From Gonatopus flavifemur (taxonomy: Eukaryota; Arthropoda; Insecta; Hymenoptera; Dryinidae), in contig JAFFJZ010000003.1 in NCBI GenBank assembly GCA_018340375.1, positions 25,358,001 to 25,422,000 on the forward strand: a DNA stretch of 64,000 bases, read 5' to 3'. Positions within the stretch are counted from its first letter, which is position 1. The number at the start of each line of letters is the position of its first letter. Positions 51,942-60,944 of the stretch are shown here, one piece after another. Position numbers and translations under genes: made by a program. The notes below the pieces were generated by a model. That model worked only from the letters and a program-made list of their open reading frames with translations. It did no database searches and had not been told where the DNA came from.

Positions 51942-52145
51942 CTGGGTGTAGTATCCCTAATAAAAATTTTAATTCTGGTTCGGCAAATCGGACTGGTGCA
52001 GGTGTGTCGCGTTATCGTGCGGTACAGTTACAAGCGTAATGTGGGCGCATCACTTCCGCTGAAGTACCGCACAGGAATACGAGACGATCGCGCCAGTCCC
52101 GTTTGGCAAACCCGAAATGAACACTCGGTATAACATCCACCCCGT
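51942..52145. mobile_element. GC-richer foldback MITE
   Basis: GGTTCGGCAAATCGGACTGG on the left pairs with the reverse complement of the right arm, GGTTTGCCAAACGGGACTGG. CTGGGTGTAGTAT and CGGGGTGGATGTTAT lie towards the ends, and GTGCGGTAC occurs in both arms. A 126-codon plus frame runs across it but is a by-product of the repeat. Confidence 0.65.
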
Positions 52146-52370
52146 AAACATCTTGAATATTAGTTTATTTCAAGATGCAGTCAAATCTAGCCCTTCTCTA
52201 ACTGAAAATAAACACCAAAAACCAATGTCAGCACAATAGAAAAGACTGAATTTCAGTCAAGTTTCGAAGTAAGATGCAGCCACTTTCAGTCGGATTTTTT
52301 ACAGTGATATGATCAAAACGTTCTTTTTCCAACGTGAGGGGATCAGGGTGGGTGTGCTGGGAATTGTTAA

Positions 52371-52575
52371 CCCTTACGAGGTAACGTCGGGTCACTCATG
52401 CTTTTTCAAAATCTTCTGCTCTGACTAATTTGAAGAGAAGAGTAAGCAGACTATATCCTAAGTAATTGCACACTAGGAGGCTATAAGCTCCCCAAATGTC
52501 ATCACTTTAGTTCGTAAACAGCATTAATAGGAGCCAATCGTAGCAGCTATCCAAAATGACGTTACCTCGCAAGGG
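52371..52575. mobile_element. piggyBac-like MITE at a TTAA site
   Basis: The left end CCCTTACGAGGTAACGTC pairs with the reverse-complemented right end CCCTTGCGAGGTAACGTC, with one mismatch. TTAA precedes the left end (52367) and TTGA follows the right end (52576). A TTAA target and CCC termini are the piggyBac signature. The 205-bp unit has no transposase. Confidence 0.75.
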
Positions 52576-52613
52576 TTGAGCATACGTTTCTATATTTAAT
52601 ACCCACCGCGACT

Positions 52614-52637
52614 TCTCCCCCCCCCCCCACCCCTCCC
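52614..52637. repeat. C-rich homopolymer tract
   Basis: A run of about eleven C followed by ACCCCTCCC. Confidence 0.85.
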
Positions 52638-52688
52638 ATACTACACAATTCTCAAAATTCGTTCTGAAACCCCCTTTCAGGGAATGTG

Positions 52689-53002
52689 CACTGAGAAAGA
52701 AGTGAATTAATGGTAATAGTTGAGAAAGGACACAACTATGAATAGTTGGCTGATTAGTGCTTACAACAACTATTTAATTGTAGACGTAACTAATGCAAAT
52801 AGTAATTTCCACAATCAATATTGTTGTTCAAACCTCGAAGTAGTAGAACCTATTATCAGTCATAGTTGAGTCCTTTTCCGAATATTCCAACCTTAGCATG
52901 TATGTACTATGGGGCCCAAGACTGGGTCAGAGTGGGGCCAGAGTGGGCCAAAGTTCATACGCACTAGGGAATGATAATTCCGACTATTTTTTCCTCTGGG
53001 TG
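52689..53002. mobile_element. CACTGAGA-group MITE, copy d
   Basis: The left end CACTGAGAAAGAAGTGAATTA faces a right end that reads CACCCAGAGGAAAAAATAG when reverse-complemented. The interior contains several ATAGTTG words in both orientations. The right limit is less certain than the left. Confidence 0.55.
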
Positions 53003-53647
53003 TGCATACTTTTCTGTATTACGACCATTTGTGTTATGCACAATGTAGCGTTTAACACGTTTGTGAAAGAACAGGTGTCAGGTTTATGAAGAAAAGTTTT
53101 CTTTGGACTTATCCAAAATGATCTCCATGACCTGCCTTTTTTTTAGGCGGATTCGAAGTGTATTCTTTATGAATCAAAAGAGAAGATTTTGTTGCTGTAA
53201 CAAAAATTCACAAACACAATGAGGAATTCTTCAAATCAAAAGTATTTGCGATATTCAACAATATATTTTCCGATATTTTCATGAAGACTTATCGAGTTTA
53301 TATTCAATTTCATAAAATATCAATCGAAATTTTATACAAATTTTATAAAAAGTATCGATATCGTCAAATATTGATCATCACTACAGTAAATTAATAAACA
53401 ATGACTTGGGCCATTTACTGAACTTTGAATCTTCAAATCAAAGTAAGTGGATAGGTATTCGAATTTGAACTAAGAGGAAGGAAAATTGTTAGGATATAGA
53501 ATGGATTAGCTGAACGAATTAGGAAAAATCGTTGATATAACAAGATGCATGCTGAGAATTCGGAAATTTGTACTAGTGCAGTAATTGCTTTAAGATAAAT
53601 TTCACGGAATTTTCGTGAAAACTTGAGAGAAATTTTTATACAGTGTA

Positions 53648-53883
53648 CTACACGGAATCAAAGATCGGTTGAAATAACTATCCAACTTGTAAGCGCATAT
53701 GGACCCATTTTTTGTTCTTCTCGTTAGAATGACAAATTTATTCATTGATTTGACCAATTAAAAATAATTAACTGACAAAATTAGTTGAATCAACGAGAAA
53801 AATTGTTATTCTAACGAAAAAATGGGTCCACATGCCCTCACGAGTTGAATAGTTATTTCAACCAATCTTTTCTTTCCGTGTAG
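53648..53883. mobile_element. TACACGG-group foldback MITE with TA flanks
   Basis: The left arm CTACACGGAATCAAAGATCG pairs with the reverse-complemented right arm CTACACGGAAAGAAAAGATTG. Both continue through GGTTGAAATAACTAT, CAACT and GGACCCATTTTTT. A TA lies at each end (53649 and 53881). 236 bp, non-coding. Confidence 0.82.
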
Positions 53884-53889
53884 AATATA

Positions 53890-56230
53890 TAAATCTCATT
53901 GAGAAATAATCACATGGAGTTGACCTGGAATCGGTTCTTTTTTTTTCATTCAGGAATATAATTCCTTGATTCGGTGGTCAAGATATCATCAACGTTGTTT
54001 GAACATAATTATTTTTAGTAAAACCACGTCATAATCAAATTGATTCTACGAACTGTGGACATTTTTTCTCATACGGATAAATCATTGTCTGATATTTTTC
54101 GCTACTTCAAGTCAAGAATTTTAGATTTCGTGAATATCTATATAAGGTTCATGTAGAAATCATGGATTCTACATAATCCATGTAGAAATTTTTTTACCTT
54201 GGATGTCTGTACGACTTTGCAATATCGTACTTTGAATTTGAATCGATTATACAAACCGCTCTCATACGCGTATGCATAAACGGTGAAAGTTAAGTGACAT
54301 GTCCCATCCCAAACCACAGCTTTATCCAGTTATGAGAGATGCATCAAAATTTTATTGCGACCAAATGAATTGAATGGGAGTCTGTTCGTTCACACGACTG
54401 TGTTCTTGCCAATTTGAGACATTCAATCCGTTGAAATTGCTTATTTACGACGAATGCAATTTACGGTGATTACCTCAAACCCCATGGAAACACATTCAAT
54501 GTTTTAATGTTCCCATACTGTACAGATTTCATGAATGTTTATGGTGATCTTTAGAATTGTTATCATTATAGTCTCCAGCTTCCCCGTATATATTTTGATA
54601 TTCATAACCTGTCTCGAATTATACGGTGATTCGTAATGAATATTTCATGTGAATTTTGTTCTTGGATCTTTTTTTCTTAGAAAATTTTCCTCGCATAGTA
54701 TATATACATGAATCTATTATACGATTATTTGATATTGCGTACAAATCTGAATAGAATTTCGAAAAATGGATGGAGAAAAAAAGTGAAACCTCATCAATAA
54801 AACACGGATAAATGAATTTAATGATCATGAAATGATAATTATGAGATGCGCGATGACAAAGAATATTCGTCTTTGATGAGGACTTGGAACAAAAAGAATG
54901 AGGTGTTAATCATAGGATCTATTATCCTATTACGTACACTTTCTTATAATTATGAGAGAATAATTGAGAATTCTTAAAACTGTAGGTTCATCATCTATCT
55001 CTCACGAGAGATATTCATTACATTTCTCCCAACTTTCTCTCGATGCTTTTATAATTCATTAGAATACCAAGCTCTCCAGACATCAGCGTGTTCGAATTTC
55101 TTCCTGATCGTGATTTAATTAAATGAACACCGCCAACTTCATGATATACCAATGAATATCCAACGTTTTATATTTCCGCGTGTATTATAATTTTTAATTC
55201 ATTCGTACACGTGAAATTGTACTTGTGTCATTCGATGATTGGAAACTCGTCAAGAATCAAATAGTAAAACGAAAAAATTGAGATGTCAGTCGGAATTTAG
55301 ATCACCCATTATACATCAAGGGTGCAAAATTCAACAGTATGAAAGTTCATGAAAATGGAAAATTCTAGTAAACTGAGAGTTAATTAAGAAAATCCAAATA
55401 TTTAGAAAGTTTCATCACTAAAGATAGAAAAAGTGGGAAGAATGTTAAAAGCGAAATTGTATAGGAATAAAATCGATATGGAAAATCATACATTCGCTGA
55501 GTCGGAAAGTGGAAAAAATTGAACTTTAGGAGCTATAATGATTCGAAGTTGCTGGATTCTGATTGGCATGTGTAAACAATGAATGTTCCTAAGACGTTTG
55601 AAAAACGCACTTCTGGAAACCAACATCTGTGGGACTTTTAACACGTTTTTGAAACGTTTTGAGAACTTTCGATGCTGATAGGAATAGCAACTCTTGTGCT
55701 TCAAAAATATTGATCTCGAAGTGAACAAGAATCTGTCAGAATTCAGATATCGTCATACGAGTAATTGATTTATTAATCTCTTTACATTCACCCCTGATTC
55801 ATATGTATGATGATGTTATAAATATCATTTTCGCAACGGATGGTATTACAAAATGAATGAATGAACTATGAGTATGGCAAGGAGTGAGAAAAGATACGTC
55901 AAGTATTTGTACATTCTTGATACGCGGTGTACGCCATGTGGTATCGAGAGAATCGAGTCACACGTGTCTCATTAATGGAAGTATGTGCTCGTAATGGAAT
56001 ACCGTACAGGCAACGCGGTGAATTCGTTACACGCAGAAATGTGGTTTGTTTTGAACGTTGCTCTAATACCATGAACTTTTGGAATAGTTCCTGTATATGC
56101 TGCTTACGCGAAAATGCTTGTGAACGCAACGGGAGAAATGCATGGTGGAGGAGCGTATGTACCGAAGAAAGGAAATGCAAAAAAAATACTCAATGAAAGT
56201 CATAAAAGACATATAGAGTTATACTGCAAA
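53890..56230. other. Intron stretch without recognisable gene
   Basis: AT-rich. Overlapping 89- and 93-codon frames on opposite strands at 55899-56196 have no recognisable motif. Nothing further seen. Confidence 0.45.
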
Positions 56231-56233
56231 AAC

Positions 56234-56452
56234 TACCCTGGTGAAAGGGAAGCGTGTCATGAAGAGTAACAGAAGCATAAGAATGTTTCAGATTTGGTGT
56301 TTCTTTCCATACGCTTCGCACACTTCAAAGATACGTTCGAACTACTCTTAATGTCCCACTTGACACTCGGTATACGCTCAAATCTACGTTCCAAATACTT
56401 TCCAACTACGTTTCTGATACTTCCTAATACACGCTCCCCTTCCACCAGGGTA
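56234..56452. mobile_element. MITE with TACCCTGGTG ends
   Basis: The left end TACCCTGGTGAAAGGGAAGC and the reverse-complemented right end TACCCTGGTGGAAGGGGAGC match through GCGTGT, about 24 bp. TA is included at both ends. The unit is 219 bp. Confidence 0.78.
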
Positions 56453-56711
56453 ATGTCTTATTTTGAGATATTTCTATAGTCACTTTCCGAATATTTTGAA
56501 ATGTTACTGTAATCATATTCAAAGAACGGAGATATGTTTGGATTCAAGACATGACGTGTTTGATTTACAAAAACTAATGTTTGACAGTTGTATGTAGAAA
56601 CATAATCTCGAATCACTTTTGCGTCAACGCCACCCTGCTGAAAATGCCACGCAGATCCGGACAAAGAATAGTTGTCAGGCTTTGAACGATTTCTGTCCCA
56701 GAAAATCTGCC

Positions 56712-56962
56712 CTGTGAAAAATATTCGGGATTTTCCCACACCTATGTGAAGGCAATTCCCTATGATTGTACGGGAAAAGCAAATTCACACGTACACGTAT
56801 AGGAATTTTCACATGAAAATATATTAAAATTGCTGTTTTTATAGGATTTTTACTGTAAATTTATAGGATTGTCCCCAAAATTTACGGGAAATTCCGTATC
56901 CATGTACGTGTTAATCACTTCACATACACGTATGTGAAATTTCCCATAAAAATTGTTTACAG
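56712..56962. mobile_element. Nested MITE with CTGTGAAAAAT / CTGTAAACAAT ends
   Basis: The ends are inverted, followed by ATGTGAAG blocks on both sides and several CACGTAT and ACGTGTA words. It interrupts the MITE at 56633-57607. Confidence 0.65.
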
Positions 56963-57022
56963 TATAGTCAAAAACTGACAAAATTCCTACCTGGTTTCGT
57001 CCGGAATCACTGAACATGGAAC

Positions 57023-57423
57023 CCCAGCAAAAAATATCGGATTGAAATTCAAGAATTTGAATTCGAATTTTGGAGTTATGGAATTGATTTTGCAGAAATT
57101 CTATTCACCTCCATCCTAACCTATTCTACAGTCAAATCGTATTCCAAATCTGGAATTCAAATTCAATTTTTCCAATGTGAAATTCAGAATAACAACTTCT
57201 ATATAGTCAATGAATTACCTTTACCATATTGAATAAAATATTTTCATTTCTGTTAGGGGAATTCAATACAGAATAGCAACTTGGATTCGAACATGATATT
57301 GAAATCTAAATATTTCAATTTTTTTCCTATTCATATGTATTCTTTTTTTGGATAATTCGAATTGGAAAGGATTGAAAAGAATAGGAAATTCCTATTCTTT
57401 TCTATTCCAGATTTTTCACTGGG
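57023..57423. mobile_element. Nested MITE with CCCAG-AAAAAAT ends
   Basis: The left end CCCAGCAAAAAATATCGG faces a right end that reads CCCAGTGAAAAATCTGG when reverse-complemented. The interior is rich in GAATTC, GAATTTGAATTCG and GAATAGGAAATT, the last also present in the foldback at 4420. It interrupts the MITE at 56633-57607. Confidence 0.75.
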
Positions 57424-57609
57424 ACATCTTGTTAAACACTGACAGAAAAAAAGTTGGTCAGGTTTTGATAGGATATTCCAATTTGGTGATTACGGACAAA
57501 CCCAGGTAGAAATTTTGTCAGTTTTCGACCGGATTTCCTGGGACTAAGACCGTTCAAAGCCTGAAAAGTGTTTTCTGTCCGGATCTGCCTGACATTTTCA
57601 TCAGAGCAA

Positions 57610-59005
57610 ACTGAACAACAGGAACAATGTATTCAAAATGTATATTGTGCCACAGAATATTGTGAAACAGAACTAAACGAGATTCCAATCAATAATCTTT
57701 TCAAGTTGAATATGATAAATCACACTTCTGATACCTTATTTGAAAACAACCATATATTTAAACGTCAGTGTCGTGAAATAAAATACTAATGCTTCCAGTT
57801 AAAACACTCATGTGTTTGATTTGAATTATCAAACATGCTGTGTTTTTATTTTGAGACATACCTTTGACGGCAGATTTTGTAGTGTACTTTTTTTCAATAG
57901 CATTCATCATAAAATTTGTGGCACCATTATTCCAGATTCGCGAATGTGTATACACATCAATGTCATTCGAATTGCTGGCAATGGCATTGCTTTATAAACT
58001 GAACTTGAGTAAAAAAAATTATGTTCAAAAATACCTAAATCAAACATATTTGGTCCATTCAGAATTTCAAATGAGAATAGTTGAACGATTATTTAAGCTC
58101 AACTGTTATTTATGAAAGGAAACTATCCTATGCCGCCAGGACAGAACCAGAGGACTGTTTAAACAGTTTGTTAACCCAACCACTTAAGTGCTTAATCGGT
58201 TATTTGAAACTCGAGCCGTAGCAGATGGACGAAATAGTAGGAATACTCTCACCCCATCTCCCTTCCGCCTGAGGGGAAGGATGGATGAGATTGCAGAATC
58301 GATATCACGTACAAAAAAGCCAATAATAGTATTCGTACTGTAATTTAAATAAAGGAAGGTAAGATAATGTTTTTCCTTTGAACAACAATTTTTTTACTCT
58401 ATGAAGGAATAAATCACCCTGAATTTACAAATACCTCCAACCCACGCGTGATTATACATCATTGACGTCGGTGAAACACAATTTCTAAAATTATTAGGAA
58501 GCAGATTATTTTTCTTTGGTCGAATGTTTAACGATGCTCGAGAATGCACATTTTCGATGTTTTATGCCATGCGTAGTCACGATACAGTTTTTGAAACTAC
58601 CTTAGAGCTGGAATAACATTTATAACCAAAAAAATGAAAAAGAAGCTGTTCCGAGTCAAGCAGGGAGCCTTGATTTGACTTCATTAAAATGTAAATAGCA
58701 GTGGGACAGAATTTCAATTTTTCCTTTTGATGTCACGTTTAACGTGGTCTCGTTACCACTCAGTTGGATGTATGTTTTTTCAGTCACTTGGAGTTTGTAT
58801 AATTCTTCTAGCAAATCGACGTACAACGATAGTATGAATTTGTAATACTTTGATCGCGATTCGGTTTCCTTTCGTATTAACATTATTGAAGATTCAATAA
58901 ATTTTATGAATATTTTGAAAACTATTCATAAAATTTTCAATTCAAGCCAATTAAAGGAATTTCGAAGTTTTAATACACGGAGGAAGAGAATGTTTAAAAA
59001 AAAAT
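57610..59005. other. Intron stretch without recognisable gene
   Basis: AT-rich DNA just downstream of the first visible receptor exon in transcript order. Frames of 60-85 codons show no motif. A TACACGGAGGAAGAG end at 58974 resembles the TACACGG group, but no partner was found. Confidence 0.45.
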
Positions 59006-59008
59006 ATT

Positions 59009-59093
59009 ATATTTCTACTGAATCAGCGGATTCAGTAGAAATATCTCTAATATTATCAGACATTGTTTAGGGTGTGCACATTGTCTGATAATA
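59009..59093. repeat. Two adjacent perfect hairpins
   Basis: ATATTTCTACTGAATC and its exact reverse complement surround AGCG (59009-59044). TATTATCAGACA and its exact reverse complement surround a 19-base loop (59051-59093). They lie 80 bp from the receptor exon donor, inside the intron. Confidence 0.85.
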
Positions 59094-59172
59094 ACACTGA
59101 TATTTTCACTCATATGTTCGAACCATCTCTTTCTCCGTGTATTCATAAATTAATGAATATTGTTAGAATTAC

Positions 59173-59328
59173 CTCGTTTCGAAGCGTGGAAGCTATCTTG
59201 CGGTTTTATCTGCTCGATCTGAGCGCTGAGCCGAGACCTTGGCAGGATGTCTCGGTTGGCGTTGATCTTTTCCACTGCATAGCGAAAGGCTACTTCCTGC
59301 TTGTCGTCCGATGGATGAAACAGCCCAC
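59173..59328 (-). CDS. Kainate receptor exon: start of the amino-terminal domain
   Basis: The exon is 156 bp, phase 1 in and phase 1 out, with 51 complete codons. It starts with GGLFHPSDDKQEVAFRYAVE and ends with PQDSFHASKR. In kainate receptors this is the first beta strand and helix of the amino-terminal domain, with the family pattern GG(I/L)F, AFR(Y/F)AV..IN, LP and DSF.ASK. The donor is CGAG/gtaatt. The preferred acceptor is tttcccag/GTGGGC, because a preceding G completes the glycine expected in the family. A second AG 16 bp upstream (59345-59346) would add VRNFP and change the phase. The preceding exon with the signal peptide was not found in the remaining 4.7 kb. Confidence 0.93.
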
Positions 59329-59423
59329 CTGGGAAATTACGCACCTGTATTAAAAATCTACTACTTTGACAAAAAACTATTCATGTATTTCTACACACTC
59401 TTCCCCTCATCCAATTTCTTGCA

Positions 59424-59448
59424 TATATATATATATATATATATATCT
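59424..59448. repeat. AT dinucleotide microsatellite
   Basis: About twelve AT units, 95 bp upstream (in transcript sense) of the first visible receptor exon's acceptor. Confidence 0.92.
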
Positions 59449-60658
59449 TCCTTCTATCCAGCGAATATAACTCAACCAAATAAATCATGAATTTTTCGTT
59501 CGCTCCAAGTATCGAGCACATTATTTCTACCCAACGACAGTAAATTGAAAACAAAAATTATGCCATCGAATCTTCATCATGGGATCAACCTGAATTTTAA
59601 TATACTTTTATAAAACGGTGAGATGAAAATTCAAAGAATTCATTTCACAACAAGAAAATGGAGAATGCTTTACCTCTGGCAACCCATTTGCTTCGTATCT
59701 TATGTAATATCCGCTATATATATGTATTATTTGTTACGGTACGAAATTTAAAACCGCGTGGAAAAACAATTCGAGAACTTCTTCCGAGAAAAAGCGAGTT
59801 TTGATTCAAAAATTTTATTCAAAAGAATTCAAAGTATCTTGAAATTTGGAATTCTTCGAAGTGCGCGATGAGATAGATGAAAACAAAGTCATGTTTCGGA
59901 TAAAAATGAAGAGTCTCCTCCTGTTTGAAGTATACGTAAGACTTTAGAATGTTTTGATATTCGATGATTGCAGGCAGATAAAGCTTGGAAATAGTTGCGT
60001 TCTTGTATTCAACTGGGAGAAAGAGTAAGACGAGGAGAATAGTCATAAATTCAATTTCACATCGTCCCAACTATGGAGTAACTGAGAACAGCTGTCCCAG
60101 TATGATTCCGTGATTTCTATACGTAAATCAAATATACGTGTATCTCTCTTGTTAGTGAATGTCTTAGATTAATTTCAGAGGAGAAGTTTGCTCTCCGGGT
60201 CGCAGAAATTTGCGATGGTAATACGAGGATTGAAATGATGGAGCACAATTAAAACAATTGATGTGCAAAGCGCATGGTATTCCGAAAATCCTACTTCATT
60301 GCCGACAAAATCATTGTTTTGAATATTGTTAGAATGATTGAGAAATAAAATTCGTTTCGAATGCAGATTTTTATCCATATCAAACTCGAATAATAATTTA
60401 CTTCATAGAAAATGTTGGCTACATATCTGGAGAGATTCACATTTGAAACGATAAATTCTGTCTAAAATATACGATGACTACTGTAGTTTTCAGATACGTT
60501 GAAAATTCTCATTATCAAAAATTCAAGACAATAAGAATTTGTAAACGATGGTGTATTGAGAACAAAGTGTTCTAAATGATGCGGTATATATGCATTACTT
60601 TATATGAAAAAACAGAAGAAACATTTACTTCCCTTGTATATTAATCGTCATCCGAATA

Positions 60659-60939
60659 CACGGAGAAAAATACCGCTCGAGAATATCAAAATTTTTATTA
60701 TTTTTCTCAGGAAACTAAGAACAGAAAATTTTGTAAAATGAGTTTTTACATGAAAATATGAAAGATCACGAATATTGTAGAAAAAGTAATAGGTGGAATT
60801 GAAATTTCAAACGCTGAACGTTGAATTTTATAAAGCGTATAGTAAAATTCAGTTATTCATTCGTAATCCATTCTACAAACCTTTCTGTTTCTGGTTCAGT
60901 TAGCAAAATAAGAAACAGTAGTATACTTTTTCCTCCGTG
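60659..60939. mobile_element. TACACGG-group MITE with TA flanks
   Basis: CACGGAGAAAAATACC on the left faces CACGGAGGAAAAAGTATAC, the reverse complement of the right end, and TA flanks both sides (60657 and 60940). The inverted ends are about 16 bp and the interior is AT-rich and non-coding. Confidence 0.78.
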
Positions 60940-60944
60940 TAACT

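Larger units (their letters stand above)
56633..57607. mobile_element. CCCTGCTGAAAATGCC-group MITE holding two other MITEs
   Basis: The left end is CCCTGCTGAAAATGCCACGC. The right end, reverse-complemented, reads CTGATGAAAATGTCAGGC. Both continue with AGATCCGGACA and a CAGGCTTTGAACG block. The internal parts ACTGACAAAATTCCTACCTGG and GATAGGATATTCCAATTTGG align with the copy at 39869. The 975-bp size is explained by inserts at 56712-56962 and 57023-57423. Confidence 0.82.
12830..59172 (-). other. 46.3 kb intron of the kainate receptor gene
   Basis: This phase 1 intron splits the valine codon between ASKR and CYLL. It runs from donor gtaatt to acceptor ggttacag. It carries one mariner copy, one mariner fragment, a shattered multicopy gene, an inverted duplication and most of the MITEs listed below. 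I saw no intact gene inside it on either strand: open frames are short, AT-biased and without recognisable domains. Confidence 0.85.
4895..59328 (-). other. Kainate-type ionotropic glutamate receptor gene, visible part (three exons and two introns)
   Basis: This is the span of the one host gene I can support. Three minus-strand exons encode adjoining parts of the bilobed amino-terminal domain of a kainate-class glutamate receptor, a tetrameric ligand-gated cation channel of the neuronal plasma membrane. That extracellular domain directs subunit assembly. Exon order, orientation, intron phase and protein colinearity all agree. The exons supply roughly the first 165 residues of the mature domain. 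The signal peptide lies upstream, and the second half of the domain, the glutamate-binding clamshell and the membrane segments lie beyond the low-coordinate end. I cannot assign it to a particular insect kainate subunit. Confidence 0.93.

Noticed and set aside
51753..52133. 126-codon plus-strand open frame
   Set aside because: Its second half is the GC-richer foldback MITE at 51942-52145, so the frame is incidental.
55899..56196. Overlapping 89- and 93-codon frames on opposite strands
   Set aside because: Neither strand shows a motif; typical of a GC-richer patch without stops.
58130..58210. Possible tRNA-like stem sequence around the paired GTTTAAAC and AACCGATT-like words
   Set aside because: No cloverleaf with a proper T-loop GTTCNA and matching acceptor stem could be drawn.
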